Below, in pieces: positions 25,236 to 34,959 of a DNA stretch of 64,000 nt. A program made the position numbers and the translations under genes. How positions within the stretch are numbered: the stretch's first letter is position 1; every line of letters starts with the position of its first letter. The notes below the pieces were generated by a model, which worked only from the letters and a program-made list of their open reading frames with translations, was not told the DNA's origin and did no database searches. The stretch comes from Kordiimonas marina (GTDB lineage: Bacteria > Pseudomonadota > Alphaproteobacteria > Sphingomonadales > Kordiimonadaceae), in NCBI RefSeq assembly GCF_023006325.1, contig NZ_JAINDF010000002.1:310001-374000 (forward strand). The letters run 5' to 3'.

Positions 25236-26384
25236 TCACCCCAACAGGCGGCTGATGATCTCTTCGTATATGTCGGTCAGCGCATGGATGTCGCTGACGG
25301 CGACATGCTCATCCACCTTGTGCATGGTCGCGCCCACAAGGCCGAATTCGACCACCGGGCACATGTCCTTGATGAAGCGCGCGTCCGAGGTGCCGCCGGT
25401 CGTCGACAGGATGGGTTTCTTGCCCAGCCGGTGTTCGATCGCGTCGGAGACCGCGATCGACAGCGGGCCTTCCTCGGTCAGGAAGCTGTCGCCCGACAGG
25501 TGCCAGTCGATCTCATACGTCACCCCCGCAGCGTCCATGCGGCGGGTCAGCTCAGCCCTTAAGGCCTCCGGCGTATATTCATTATTGAAGCGCACGTTGA
25601 AGCGCGCCGAGGCCTCACCGGGGATGACATTATGGCTGTCGTTGCCGACATCAATGGTCACCACCTCCAGGTTCGACGGCTGGAAATGTTCGTTGCCGTC
25701 ATCGAGCGGTTCCCGGTACAGCTCGGTGACGATCTTGTTGAGGTCCGGGATCGGGTTATGGGCCTTGTGCGGGTAGGCGACATGGCCCTGGATGCCGTGC
25801 ACGGTGATAACACCGTGCAGGCTGCCGCGACGGCCGATCTTGACCATTTCCCCGACCTCCTCGGGGTTGGTGGGCTCACCCACCAGGCAATAGTCGATGG
25901 TTTCGTCCTTTTCCCTGAGCCAGTCCAGCACCTTGCGCGTGCCGTTGATCGCCATGCCTTCCTCATCACCCGTGATCAGGAAGGAGATCGAGCCCGCGGG
26001 CTTCTTGTCCCGGTTTTCGATGAAGCGTTCGGCGGCGCAGACGAAGGCGGCGATGGCTGATTTCATGTCCGCCGCGCCCCGGCCGTAAAGCTGGCCGTCT
26101 TTCACATCCGCCGCGAACGGGTCCATGGTCCATTTGCCCGCGGCCCCCACCGGCACCACGTCGGTGTGGCCTGCGAAGCAGAAGTTCGGGCCTTTCTTGC
26201 CCAGGCGGGCATAAAGGTTCGGTACCGGGTCTGTACCTTCTTCCTCGAACACCAGCTTGTGGCATTTGAAGCCGAGCGTGGTCAGCACGCCCTTGAGGTA
26301 ATCCAGCGCGTCGCCCTTGTCCGGCGTCACGCTTTCATGGCGGATCAGTTCCTGCGACAGGGTGACAGGGTCAAGCGGCATCAT
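25236..26384 (-). CDS. dapE: Succinyl-diaminopimelate desuccinylase
   Basis: Zinc M20 hydrolase that releases LL-diaminopimelate, for lysine and peptidoglycan. Metal and catalytic motifs: FAGHTDVVP, GRGAADMKSAI, the general base in ITGDEEG, LVGEPTNPEEVGE, and GGTSDARFIKD near the C-terminus. Tandem ATGs at 26384/26381 begin 7-10 bases after the dapD stop; I used the first (382 aa). A longer upstream frame would run into dapD and is rejected. Confidence 0.96.
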   Translation of the reverse strand: MMPLDPVTLSQELIRHESVTPDKGDALDYLKGVLTTLGFKCHKLVFEEEGTDPVPNLYARLGKKGPNFCFAGHTDVVPVGAAGKWTMDPFAADVKDGQLYGRGAADMKSAIAAFVCAAERFIENRDKKPAGSISFLITGDEEGMAINGTRKVLDWLREKDETIDYCLVGEPTNPEEVGEMVKIGRRGSLHGVITVHGIQGHVAYPHKAHNPIPDLNKIVTELYREPLDDGNEHFQPSNLEVVTIDVGNDSHNVIPGEASARFNVRFNNEYTPEALRAELTRRMDAAGVTYEIDWHLSGDSFLTEEGPLSIAVSDAIEHRLGKKPILSTTGGTSDARFIKDMCPVVEFGLVGATMHKVDEHVAVSDIHALTDIYEEIISRLLG

Positions 26385-26391
26385 GGCGCGG

Positions 26392-27237
26392 TCAGTCCCG
26401 GAGGAGATCGTTGATCGAGGTTTTGGAGCGCGTGCGCTCATCCACCCGCTTCACGATCACGGCGCAGTAAAGCGACGGCCCCGGTGTGCCGTCGGCAAGC
26501 GGCTTGCCCGGCAGGTTGCCCGGCACCACGACGCTGTAAGCAGGCACCCTGCCCATGAACACTTCGCCGGTCGTGCGGTCGACGATCTTGGTGGAGGCGC
26601 CGAGGTAAACACCCATCGACAGGACGGAGCCTTCCTCAACCACCACGCCTTCAGCCACCTCAGCGCGGGCGCCGATGAAACAGTTGTCTTCAATGATGAC
26701 GGGGCCGGCCTGCAAGGGTTCCAGCACGCCGCCGATCCCGGCGCCGCCCGAAAGATGCACGTGGGATCCGATCTGCGCGCAGCTGCCGACCGTGGCCCAG
26801 GTATCCACCATGGTGCCTTCGCCGACATAGGCGCCGAGGTTGACGAAGGACGGCATCAACACGGCGCCCTTGGCGATATGGGCGGAGCGGCGGACGATCG
26901 CGCCCGGCACGGCGCGGAAACCGGCTTTGGTGAACTCATCCGCGCCCCAGCCTTCAAACTTGCTCGGCACCTTGTCCCACCAGTGGGTATTCTCACCGGG
27001 GCCACCGGCGATCAGCGCCATGTCATTGAGGCGGAACGAGAGGAGCACGGCTTTCTTGAGCCACTGGTGCACGGTCCATTCACCGCCGTCCTTGCTGGCG
27101 ACCCGCAGGGTGCCTGCGTCCAGGAGGTTCAGGGCCTCGTCGACAGCTTCGCGGATTTCGCCTTTTGTCGCGGCGGAAACCTGATCGCGGGTTTCGAAAG
27201 CGGCGTCGATGACGGACTGGAGATCGGCGTGGCTCAT
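26392..27237 (-). CDS. dapD: Tetrahydrodipicolinate N-succinyltransferase
   Basis: Adds succinyl to tetrahydrodipicolinate. The protein is 281 aa: an N-terminal helical domain, then a left-handed beta-helix of hexapeptide repeats ([39 protein letters not shown]) and the C-terminal cap. ATG 27237 follows AAGGAA by about 7 bases. It is the first gene of dapD-dapE. These two make the succinylase branch of DAP synthesis, consistent with lysA at the right end of the window. Confidence 0.96.
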   Translation of the reverse strand: MSHADLQSVIDAAFETRDQVSAATKGEIREAVDEALNLLDAGTLRVASKDGGEWTVHQWLKKAVLLSFRLNDMALIAGGPGENTHWWDKVPSKFEGWGADEFTKAGFRAVPGAIVRRSAHIAKGAVLMPSFVNLGAYVGEGTMVDTWATVGSCAQIGSHVHLSGGAGIGGVLEPLQAGPVIIEDNCFIGARAEVAEGVVVEEGSVLSMGVYLGASTKIVDRTTGEVFMGRVPAYSVVVPGNLPGKPLADGTPGPSLYCAVIVKRVDERTRSKTSINDLLRD

Positions 27238-27348
27238 GGCGGTATTCCTTACGGCTTGCGGCTCGGGACAAAAATAACCCGGGAACAATAGCGGCGGCAC
27301 CCCGGGAGTCAATCGCGCCGGCGCGCAGTTTACCATAGAAATACTTGC

Positions 27349-28053
27349 TTACCGGTTCAGGAAAGCGTGCAGCCAGTCGGTCAGGAGCGGGGTTTCGGCG
27401 TGAATTTTGTCCGCGTCATGGTCGGCCTCGCCCCACGGTGTGCCGGTGTTGACCCATACGGTGCCCATGCCCAGCGCGTGCGCCGGGATCAGGTTGCGGG
27501 CCATATCCTCGAACATCACGGCGCGGGCCGGGTTCACATCATGGTCACGGAGGAACTTGTCATACACTTCGCGCTTGGGCTTGGGCTCAAGCTCGGCCGA
27601 ATGGATGTCGAACACGGCTTCAAACTGGTCGTCGACCCCCAGCCGCTTCAGCACTTCGCGGGCATAAGGCGCGTCGGCATTGGTGAAGACTAGCTTGCGG
27701 CCCTCCAGCTTTTCAAGCGCCGTGCGTAGTGCTGGGTCCTGTTCGATCGGGCTGAAGTCGATGTCATGTACCTCGGCCAGATAGCCATAGGGGTCCACAT
27801 TATGCTCGGCCATCAGGCCGCGCAGTGTGGTGCCGTGGCTCAGGAGATAGCCTTTCTGCACCTTGCGGGCCTCATCGGGCGGCAGGTCCAGCAGCTTCTG
27901 GACATAGGCGCCGATGTTGCGGTCGATCTGGCTGAACAGGTCGCAATCGGCGGCATAGAGCGTATTGTCCAGGTCGAAGACCCAGGTGTCGCGCTTGTCG
28001 TCGAAGATGGGGTGAAAAAGGTTTCGGTTTTGGTCCAACATGGTTCTATGCAT
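27349..28053 (-). CDS. Pyrimidine 5'-nucleotidase, HAD family
   Basis: HAD phosphatase of 234 aa resembling yeast SDT1-type nucleotidases. Motif I VFDLDNTLYAAD, motif II LVFTNADAPY, motif III lysine in ELEPKPKREVYDK, motif IV VMFEDMARNL. Starts at ATG 28053 or 28041 are both possible. It lies upstream of dapD on the same strand with a 111-bp gap. Substrate assignment is by family only. Confidence 0.85.
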   Translation of the reverse strand: MHRTMLDQNRNLFHPIFDDKRDTWVFDLDNTLYAADCDLFSQIDRNIGAYVQKLLDLPPDEARKVQKGYLLSHGTTLRGLMAEHNVDPYGYLAEVHDIDFSPIEQDPALRTALEKLEGRKLVFTNADAPYAREVLKRLGVDDQFEAVFDIHSAELEPKPKREVYDKFLRDHDVNPARAVMFEDMARNLIPAHALGMGTVWVNTGTPWGEADHDADKIHAETPLLTDWLHAFLNR

Positions 28054-28130
28054 TATCCCGCTATCATGATTAAATCTACCTTAATAAAAGGCCGGATACA
28101 CTGCCGGGGGATGAAAAAGATGGGAAGAGT

Positions 28131-29795
28131 ATGAGCCTTCTGAGGTCTACCCGGAAGAATGTCGATATGCTGCCAGGGCTTGGCGGCACAGAGACGTGCG
28201 CGATCCGGGTCAGCCGCAAGGGCCTTTTGCTGGACCATTCGCGGTCCTCGACCGCGCTCAAGGACATGTGGCTCGAGGGCGAGAAAACCCTACGCGCTGC
28301 GGCGGCCCGTGCTTTTGAAACAAGCAGCCCGGTCGATGAGCGAATCGCCGATCATGACGGCGCCCGCTTCTGGCTTGTTCTCATCCCCGAAGGCGACGAC
28401 TGTCTGATCATCGCGCGCGATACCACGCTCACGGACCGCATGACCGAGGCTTTGATGAAAAGCCGCACCATGCTGCGCGAACTTCTCGACGGTGCGGCCG
28501 ACATGGCGTTCGAAATCGACACCGCAAAAAGCTTCATTTTCCTGTCACCGGACGAAGCCTTCGGTGTGAACACGGATGACTGGCTCGGCCGCAATGCCAC
28601 GGATATTTTCTGGCCTGATGGTGTCGTCCCCGCCCGGAACCCGCTTACGGCGGTGGAGCCTGCGAGTTTCGACGCTGTGCCCGTATCGCTGGAAGGCCAG
28701 CCCAAACGCTGGCTGCATTTTTCGGTCCACCCGCAAATGGGGGAGGACGGCAAGCTCCTGTCCCTCAGGGGCACGTGCCGGGATATGACCAAGCGTTACC
28801 TGGCCGAACGCCAGACCCGGCTGGACAACCTGCGCCTGTCCTTGCAGCAGCGGATTACCGAACTTCTGAACACCGAGGAAAGCGCCCAGGACCTTCTGGA
28901 CAGCGCCTCTAAAATCCTCGCCGATATCCTCAGGGCAGACATGGTCTGGGCGGTGGTGAAATATCAGGAAGGCCTGGTGCCTGTCTCGGTCGAAGGCACG
29001 CATTACGACATTCTGGACACCGAAAGCATCTGGCAGACGCTCAGCGTTTCCGAAGGCAAGGTGGCAGCGATTAAGGGCGAAGGGCGCCAGCATCTGGCCA
29101 TCCGGCTGGAGCGCGCGGGCGAGGGCCTGGGCATGATGATCATCAGCCGGGACACCGATGCCAACCCCTGGTCGGCGCAGGAGGAACAACTCCTCAATGC
29201 CGTTGCCGGGGTGTTGACGGCTGCCTTCGGCAAGGCTGAGCTGATTGACAAGCTTTACAGGCTGTCGAGCAAGGACGAGCTCACATCGCTCCTCAACCGC
29301 CGGGCGCTTGGCGAAACCATCGACCGCAGGCTGCGCTATCAGGCGCGCACCGGCCAGCGCGGCTGCCTGCTGTTCATCGACCTCGACCATTTCAAGGAAG
29401 TGAACGACACGCTCGGTCATGCTGCGGGCGACAAGGCGCTCAAGCTGGTGGCCGATCATATGCAGGCGATTATCCGGCCGTGCGACTATGCCGGGCGCTA
29501 TGGCGGTGATGAATTCATCGTCTGGCTTGAGGATGTTGACGGCGACCATGCCGCCGAGAAAGCGCAGCGGCTCATTGACTTTATGCCCGAAGTCCGGGCA
29601 AAGCTCGGACAGCCGGGTTTGAGCCTGTCAGCGTCTGTGGGCATTTGCGTTACTGATGCCGGACAGGATCTGTCTTTCCAAAGCTTGGCGCACCGGGCTG
29701 ATAAAGCGTTATATGAAGTGAAAAAGGCGGGCAGGGGTGCTATCGCCTTCGCCGTGGAGGGAGAAGAGCCGGACATGACGGGGGAAGGGTCATAG
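28131..29795 (+). CDS. Diguanylate cyclase with PAS-like and GAF-like domains
   Basis: Soluble protein of 554 aa. The N-terminal 100 residues are unassigned. A PAS-like module (residues about 110-230, MLRELLDGAADMAFEID) and a GAF-like region (about 240-370) precede the GGDEF domain. The GGDEF domain is intact: active site RYGGDEFIVW and, five residues upstream, RPCD, the RxxD inhibitory site. It should make cyclic di-GMP under product inhibition. No membrane helix. GGGAAGAG precedes the ATG. One base separates its stop from the DUF2336 gene. Confidence 0.92.
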   Translation: MSLLRSTRKNVDMLPGLGGTETCAIRVSRKGLLLDHSRSSTALKDMWLEGEKTLRAAAARAFETSSPVDERIADHDGARFWLVLIPEGDDCLIIARDTTLTDRMTEALMKSRTMLRELLDGAADMAFEIDTAKSFIFLSPDEAFGVNTDDWLGRNATDIFWPDGVVPARNPLTAVEPASFDAVPVSLEGQPKRWLHFSVHPQMGEDGKLLSLRGTCRDMTKRYLAERQTRLDNLRLSLQQRITELLNTEESAQDLLDSASKILADILRADMVWAVVKYQEGLVPVSVEGTHYDILDTESIWQTLSVSEGKVAAIKGEGRQHLAIRLERAGEGLGMMIISRDTDANPWSAQEEQLLNAVAGVLTAAFGKAELIDKLYRLSSKDELTSLLNRRALGETIDRRLRYQARTGQRGCLLFIDLDHFKEVNDTLGHAAGDKALKLVADHMQAIIRPCDYAGRYGGDEFIVWLEDVDGDHAAEKAQRLIDFMPEVRAKLGQPGLSLSASVGICVTDAGQDLSFQSLAHRADKALYEVKKAGRGAIAFAVEGEEPDMTGEGS

Positions 29796-29796
29796 G

Positions 29797-31062
29797 ATGC
29801 TAGGGAAGCTGAAAGCGCTTTTGGGGGGTGGCAAGGGATTGCCTAAGATACTGTCCCAGGAAGATGAGCGGAACATCCTCGAAAAGGGGTCCGACGACCA
29901 ACGTGCCGAACTGGCCGCCCGCGCCGATGCTCGGCCGGAAGTGCTCTATTATCTCGCGGAAGACAAGGCGCCGAAAGTCAGGAAGCTGATTGCCGCCAAC
30001 CCTTCGACGCCGATGCAGGCCGCCGAGAAACTGTCCGATGACGAGGATGATGAGGTTCGGGCGGAACTGGCGCGCAAGATCGGCCGTTTGGTGCCGGGGC
30101 TGAAGCGGGGCGAACGCAACGCGCTTCGGGAGAAGGCGATCAAGCTTCTGGAAACGCTGGCCGAAGACCAGTTGCCGAAAATCCGTGCCGTCGTCGCCGA
30201 GGAGATCAAAAGTTCGGACAATGTGCCGAAGGAGATTGTCGACAAGCTGGCGCGCGACGTGGCCGACATTGTCTGCGGGCCGATCCTGCAATATTCGCCA
30301 CTTCTGAACGATGACGACCTGCGTGAGATTATCGCAGCGGGCGCGAGCCAGACGGCGCTGCAATCGATCGCCAGCCGGACCACCGTCAGCGAAGAAGTGG
30401 CAGATGACCTTGTCGCCACGCTCGACATTCCGGCGATTACCGCGCTTCTGACCAACGCCAACGCCCAGATTCGTGAAGACACGCTCGACCAGATCATCGA
30501 CCAGGCGGAATCGGTTGAGGACCTGCACAAGCCGCTTGCCATGCGGCCGCAACTTTCCATCCGGGCGATGAAACGCATCGCCGGGTTTGTCGCTTCAGCG
30601 CTTGTTCACGCCATGATGGAACAGAATGATCTGCCGGAAGACCAGGCGGAGGAGCTTCTGGAGCGCGTGCGGGAACGGCTTTCGTCCGAACGGCTTGGGG
30701 AAGGCGATGAAGCCAAGCTGGCCCGCGCCGCGCAGGACTATTACCAGCGCAGCATGCTGACCGATGATTTCGTCATCGAACAGATCGAGGCCAACCGGCG
30801 TGAGCTTCTGCTCCAATGCCTGTCGGTGATGGCGGACATTCCGGCGGCGACGGTCAGGCAGATTATCCAGTCGAAAAGCGGCCGGGCTGTCACGGCGCTT
30901 GCCTGGCGGGCCGGGCTCAAGATGCGCACGGCGTATGAGCTCCAGACCCGCTTCGCGCTGGTGCCGAAAGCGCAGCTGTTGCACCCCAAGGACGGCACCA
31001 AATATCCGATCGACGATAACGAGCTTGATTGGCACCTCAGCTATTTTGTCGAGCAGGCCTGA
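29797..31062 (+). CDS. DUF2336 domain protein with HEAT-like repeats
   Basis: Soluble, all-helical protein of 421 aa. Residues 1-140 form degenerate HEAT-like repeats (APKVRKLIAANPSTPMQAAE, DEVRAELARKIG). The middle carries the DUF2336 core, with LQYSPLLNDDDLREIIAAGA as its most conserved part. Function is unknown; the domain is typical of alphaproteobacteria. It begins one base after the diguanylate cyclase stop and shares its transcript, ending at the terminator at 31102. A c-di-GMP-linked role is inferred from this arrangement. Confidence 0.85.
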   Translation: MLGKLKALLGGGKGLPKILSQEDERNILEKGSDDQRAELAARADARPEVLYYLAEDKAPKVRKLIAANPSTPMQAAEKLSDDEDDEVRAELARKIGRLVPGLKRGERNALREKAIKLLETLAEDQLPKIRAVVAEEIKSSDNVPKEIVDKLARDVADIVCGPILQYSPLLNDDDLREIIAAGASQTALQSIASRTTVSEEVADDLVATLDIPAITALLTNANAQIREDTLDQIIDQAESVEDLHKPLAMRPQLSIRAMKRIAGFVASALVHAMMEQNDLPEDQAEELLERVRERLSSERLGEGDEAKLARAAQDYYQRSMLTDDFVIEQIEANRRELLLQCLSVMADIPAATVRQIIQSKSGRAVTALAWRAGLKMRTAYELQTRFALVPKAQLLHPKDGTKYPIDDNELDWHLSYFVEQA

Positions 31063-31101
31063 GCGCCGGATAGAAGGCCGGGTTCATTCGGCAGACACAG
31101 C

Positions 31102-31126
31102 AAAGGGGCCATTCGGCCCCTTTTTC
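31102..31126 (+). terminator. Rho-independent terminator after the DUF2336 gene
   Basis: Stem AAAGGGGCC / GGCCCCTTT with ATTC loop, followed by two further T residues and TCATTT. It lies 39 bases past the DUF2336 stop. Confidence 0.88.
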
Positions 31127-31135
31127 ATTTTGCAA

Positions 31136-31164
31136 ATGGACCCTGAAACAAGTTCAGGGTGACG
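31136..31164. repeat. Interspersed palindromic repeat, single arm
   Basis: ATGGACCCTGAAACAAGTTC and nine more bases are identical to the left arm of the element at 52181. It contains the dyad CCCTGAA-ACAAG-TTCAGGG. It sits between convergent genes (DUF2336 and argB) just past a terminator. Confidence 0.8.
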
Positions 31165-31198
31165 GTGCTATAAGTGTCCGCCTTTCCGGGTGGCCACC

Positions 31199-32101
31199 TT
31201 AGGCGCGGATCAGCGTGCCAGCGCCGTGCTCGGTGAAGATTTCCAGAAGCACCGCATGTTTGACCCGGCCATCCAGGATAACCGCACCATTGACGCCCTG
31301 GTCCACCGCGTTCAGGCAGGTTTCGACCTTGGGCATCATGCCGCCGGTGATGGTGCCGTCGGCGACCAGGCGGTCGATGTCGGTGCGGGTCAGCTCGGTC
31401 ATCAGCTCGCCCTGTTTGTTGAGCACGCCGGGCACGTCAGTCAGCAGGAAGAAGCGCCGGGCGCCGAGGGCCCCCGCAATCGCGCCTGCCATGGTGTCGG
31501 CGTTGATATTGTATGTGGTGCCGTCCTCGCCCGCAGCGATCGGCGAGATCACGGGGATGATGTCGCTGTCGATCGAATGCTTGAGGATATAGGGGTTCAC
31601 GATGGTCGGCTCACCGACATAGCCAAGGTCGATCACCTGTTCGATGTTCGAGGTCGGGTCGATTTTCGAGCGTTCCATCTTGGTCGCGGTGACCATGGAG
31701 CTGTCCTTGCCGGAAAGCCCGATGGCACGGCCGCCCGCGCGGTTGATGTCCGCGACGATCGATTTGCAGATGCTGCCGCACAGCACCATTTCGGCGATGT
31801 CCACGGTGGCCTTGCAGGTGACGCGCAGGCCATCGACAAATTCGCTTTTGATCGACAGGCGCGACAGCATTTCGCCGATCTGCGGCCCGCCGCCGTGCAC
31901 CACCACGGGGTTGATGCCGACCTGCTTGAGAAGGGTGATATCTTCCGCGAACTGGCGGGCCAGTTCCGGGTCACCCATGGCGTGACCGCCATATTTGATG
32001 ACGAAAGTCTCGTCGGCATATTTGCGCATGTAGGGCAGCGCTTCGACAAGCGTGGCCGCCTTCTTCTGTAATATCTTCTTATCCCGTTCCACGACGTGCA
32101 T
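31199..32101 (-). CDS. argB: Acetylglutamate kinase
   Basis: Phosphorylates N-acetylglutamate in arginine synthesis. The protein is 300 aa. Amino acid kinase motifs: [10 protein letters not shown] near the N-terminus, [19 protein letters not shown], and [17 protein letters not shown] with the lysine-containing [10 protein letters not shown] at the C-terminal end. The N-terminal helix (residues 1-25) is the arm that mediates hexamers and arginine inhibition. Other arg genes are not in view. Confidence 0.97.
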   Translation of the reverse strand: MHVVERDKKILQKKAATLVEALPYMRKYADETFVIKYGGHAMGDPELARQFAEDITLLKQVGINPVVVHGGGPQIGEMLSRLSIKSEFVDGLRVTCKATVDIAEMVLCGSICKSIVADINRAGGRAIGLSGKDSSMVTATKMERSKIDPTSNIEQVIDLGYVGEPTIVNPYILKHSIDSDIIPVISPIAAGEDGTTYNINADTMAGAIAGALGARRFFLLTDVPGVLNKQGELMTELTRTDIDRLVADGTITGGMMPKVETCLNAVDQGVNGAVILDGRVKHAVLLEIFTEHGAGTLIRA

Positions 32102-32161
32102 GGCCCTTTGTCTTTCTATAAGGGGAAAACCGTTAAGCTTTAAATGCGGCGAAACCGGCGC

Positions 32162-32881
32162 TTAGTCAAACCGATACGAGCCGAAACTGGTGGATCGTCG
32201 GTCCTCGCCGAGCATGACGCCAAGCGTCATCAGAAGCTGGGCGGTGAAATAGACACCCCAGACAAGCTGGCCGACAAACGCCGGGACATTGAGGAACTGG
32301 TTCGCGCCCAGAAGCGCGTCCGAGATCAGGAACAGGACGGCGCCGAGGCCGACCAGCTTGAGCGAATAGCCGCTCAGAAGCGCCGTGGTGGTCATCAGCG
32401 CGAGAAGCGCGGAATAGCCGATCACAGGCCACAGAAGCGCGCCCAAGTGCGGGTACATGACGATATAGCTGATCCCGGTTGCGACCCATACCAGCACGGC
32501 GGCATTGAAGCGCGCCCGGCTGATGTCCGAGCCCGGAAGGCGGTTCCTGAAATAAAGGATGACGAACATGATATGCGCCGTCAGGAAGCCAAGCAGGCCA
32601 TGGAGGAAGGCCTCGGTATGCGGCAGAACCAGGAAAACATCCCCGGCGACCGAGGCGCAAAGCGCCAGAAACAGCAGGAGGTGGTTGAGGTTCTGGCTGC
32701 TGATCAGCACGAACAGGGCAAGGAGGCCGACAGCCGCACCCTTGGCAACAGCCTGGGCGAGTACCCCGTCAGGGTACCAGCCAGCGCCATACGCCACCGC
32801 AGCCGCAACCGACAGCAGGATCAAAAGCTGACCCAGCGTCTCAAGGACCGGACTGCGGCGTTTGCTGAAAATACGGGTCAC
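32162..32881 (-). CDS. Lysoplasmalogenase (YhhN/TMEM86 family)
   Basis: Membrane protein of 239 aa with eight hydrophobic helices. Family landmarks are CASVAGDVFLV in the third helix and LFLISDALLG in the seventh, whose Asp residues are implicated in catalysis. Members cleave the vinyl-ether bond of lysoplasmalogens. GTG 32881 is chosen because AAGGAG lies 5 bases upstream. It is transcribed in line with the LplT-like gene at 33018-34295 and precedes argB. Confidence 0.85.
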   Translation of the reverse strand: MTRIFSKRRSPVLETLGQLLILLSVAAAVAYGAGWYPDGVLAQAVAKGAAVGLLALFVLISSQNLNHLLLFLALCASVAGDVFLVLPHTEAFLHGLLGFLTAHIMFVILYFRNRLPGSDISRARFNAAVLVWVATGISYIVMYPHLGALLWPVIGYSALLALMTTTALLSGYSLKLVGLGAVLFLISDALLGANQFLNVPAFVGQLVWGVYFTAQLLMTLGVMLGEDRRSTSFGSYRFD

Positions 32882-33017
32882 GACCTCTCCTTTTCACCAC
32901 CACTATAGGCAGAGCCGGGGGCGTGGGACAAGTCTTTGATTCAAATGTAGGTATCCGGTCCGCCCGCCTTTGGGGTTACCTTTTCAGCGGTGGGCCGGTG
33001 CGCTGCCGGGTTTGGCG

Positions 33018-34295
33018 TCAAAGCTGCCGTTCAAGGTGGCGTGCCGTCCTGAGGAACATGAGGCTCGACAGGCTGGTCAGCAACAGCACCATCGGCGTAG
33101 TCATGCCGAAGGCGATGAGGATCGATGCCAGGATAGACCCACCGGCCATGAAGCCGCTGTTGACGATATTGGTCGCGGCGATCATGCGCGAGCGCTCCTC
33201 GCGTGCGGTGCGGTCCTGCAAAATGGTGTAAAGCGGCACCACCACAACCCCCGCCGCCATCGCGATCAGGAGCAGGACGGCCACCAGCGCGACCCCGCGG
33301 ATATCCGACAGGAAGACGCCAAGGCCGATCAGATGGTCACCCGGACCTGCGGGCAGCAGCAGGAACAGGGCGGCGCCGAGCACGCTGAGGGCGATGAGCG
33401 CGGGTGCTGCCAGATGCGCGGAGATATTGCCCTTCAGAAGCTTGCTCGACAACATCGATCCCGCACCGATGCCGACCGAAAAGCAGGCGAGGATCAGCGT
33501 CGCGACCGACTCATCGCCGCCGATACGGTTTTTGACGATGTCGGGAATCTGGGTGATGAACAGCGAGCCGAACAGCCAGATCCAGCTGATGCCGATGATG
33601 GCCGGGCGCGCCACCGGGTGCGCCCAGGCGGCCTTCAGCTGCGCGCCTGTGGCTTTGAAGATATTGACGGTCAGCTCCAGGTCCGGGGCGGCGCGGCCGG
33701 TCTTCGGCACCATGCGGCCCGAGATGGTGCCGATAACCGCGACCAGGATGGTCAGCGTGGCGATTACCGAGACGCCGCCGGACTTGAGGACCACATAGCT
33801 GCCGATGATGGTGCCCATGAGAATGGCGATGAAGGTCCCGGCCTCAACCAGGGCGTTGGCGCTCAGGAGGTCTTCCTTTTTCATCAGGTCCGGCAGGATG
33901 CCGTATTTGATCGGCCCGAAGAAGGTGGACTGAAGCCCAAGGCCGGACAGCACGCCAATCAAAAGCGGCAAGCTGTGGAGGTAAAAGCCCAAGGCGCCCA
34001 TGAGCGCGAGCCCGATTTCCCACACCTTGATCCAGAATATCTGGACCGATTTCTCATGCTTGTCCGCCAGTTGCCCGGCGAGCGCGGAAAACAGGAAAAA
34101 GGGCAGGATGAAAAGCCCGATCGCCAGGTTGTTCAAGACCGCGGGCTTGACCGCAAGCTGCTCGGCGATCCGGTAGGTGATCAGCATGATGAGCGCCTGC
34201 CGGAACAGGTTGTCATTCAGCGCCCCGAGGAATTGGGTCACGAAAAGCGGCAGGAAGCGCCGGCTCGTGTAAAAACGGGTTGAGCCTCCGGTCAC
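33018..34295 (-). CDS. MFS transporter, LplT-like (lysophospholipid flippase family)
   Basis: Of 425 aa with 12 hydrophobic helices. The opening RRFLPLFVTQFLGALNDNLF and then FFGPIKYGILPDLM are typical of LplT and of the N-terminal half of LplT-PlsC-Aas fusions that flip lysophospholipids inward. No acyltransferase or acyl-ACP synthetase domain is fused here. GTG 34295 has AAGGAAAGGA just upstream. It sits 136 bp ahead of the lysoplasmalogenase gene, suggesting lysolipid salvage (inference). Confidence 0.85.
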   Translation of the reverse strand: MTGGSTRFYTSRRFLPLFVTQFLGALNDNLFRQALIMLITYRIAEQLAVKPAVLNNLAIGLFILPFFLFSALAGQLADKHEKSVQIFWIKVWEIGLALMGALGFYLHSLPLLIGVLSGLGLQSTFFGPIKYGILPDLMKKEDLLSANALVEAGTFIAILMGTIIGSYVVLKSGGVSVIATLTILVAVIGTISGRMVPKTGRAAPDLELTVNIFKATGAQLKAAWAHPVARPAIIGISWIWLFGSLFITQIPDIVKNRIGGDESVATLILACFSVGIGAGSMLSSKLLKGNISAHLAAPALIALSVLGAALFLLLPAGPGDHLIGLGVFLSDIRGVALVAVLLLIAMAAGVVVVPLYTILQDRTAREERSRMIAATNIVNSGFMAGGSILASILIAFGMTTPMVLLLTSLSSLMFLRTARHLERQL

Positions 34296-34320
34296 AGTCG
34301 TCCTTTCCTTGTGCTCCACC

Positions 34321-34959
34321 CTATTCGGCGGCGGCATGATGATGGTTTTGATGTTTCAGTTCGGCGCGGGCCTGGCGGATGATGCTGAAGGCACCATAGA
34401 CGAACAGGCTGGCCATGACGAACGCGATAATCAGATCGGGCCAGCCGGTTTTCGTGGCCCAAACGCCCGAGGCGGCCAGCATGACCATAAGGTTGCCGAT
34501 GGCGTCGTTGCGGCTACACAGCCAGACCGAGCGCACGTTGGCGTCCCCGTCCTTGTAGCGCATTAGCAGGAAAACGCTGGTGAGGTTGGCGGCGAGGGCA
34601 GTCGCGCCGACCGTGCCCATGATCCCCGCGGCAGGCGTGTGCAGCACGAACACGGCATAAATGGTTGAGCCCAAAACCCAAAGCCCCATCAGGAGGAGGC
34701 TGATGCCCTTGATCAAGGCCGCCTTCGAGCGGACATGCAGGTGATGGCCGATCACGGCGAGCGACATGGCGTAGGTGATGGTGTCGCCGAGGAAATCGAG
34801 CGCATCAGCCTTCATGGCCTGCGAATGGCCAACGAAACCGAGCGGCATTTCAACAAAGAACATGATGGCATTGATGAGGATAACAGCGATCAGCGCGCGC
34901 TTGTAGCGCCCGTCCATGCCGTCGAATTGAGTGTTATGACACCCGCAGTTCGCACCCAT
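34321..34959 (-). CDS. Cation diffusion facilitator family transporter
   Basis: Of 212 aa with six hydrophobic helices. The metal site is formed by MKADALDFLGD in helix 2 and CSRNDAIGN in helix 5: Asp-x3-Asp and Asn-Asp replacing the usual HxxxD pairs. The N-terminus has MGANCGCHN and the C-terminus HQNHHH, extra metal-binding residues. It lacks the long cytoplasmic CTD of FieF. Zinc or cobalt efflux is likely, but the metal is not proven. A stop-start gap of 25 bp separates it from the LplT-like gene downstream. Confidence 0.85.
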   Translation of the reverse strand: MGANCGCHNTQFDGMDGRYKRALIAVILINAIMFFVEMPLGFVGHSQAMKADALDFLGDTITYAMSLAVIGHHLHVRSKAALIKGISLLLMGLWVLGSTIYAVFVLHTPAAGIMGTVGATALAANLTSVFLLMRYKDGDANVRSVWLCSRNDAIGNLMVMLAASGVWATKTGWPDLIIAFVMASLFVYGAFSIIRQARAELKHQNHHHAAAE

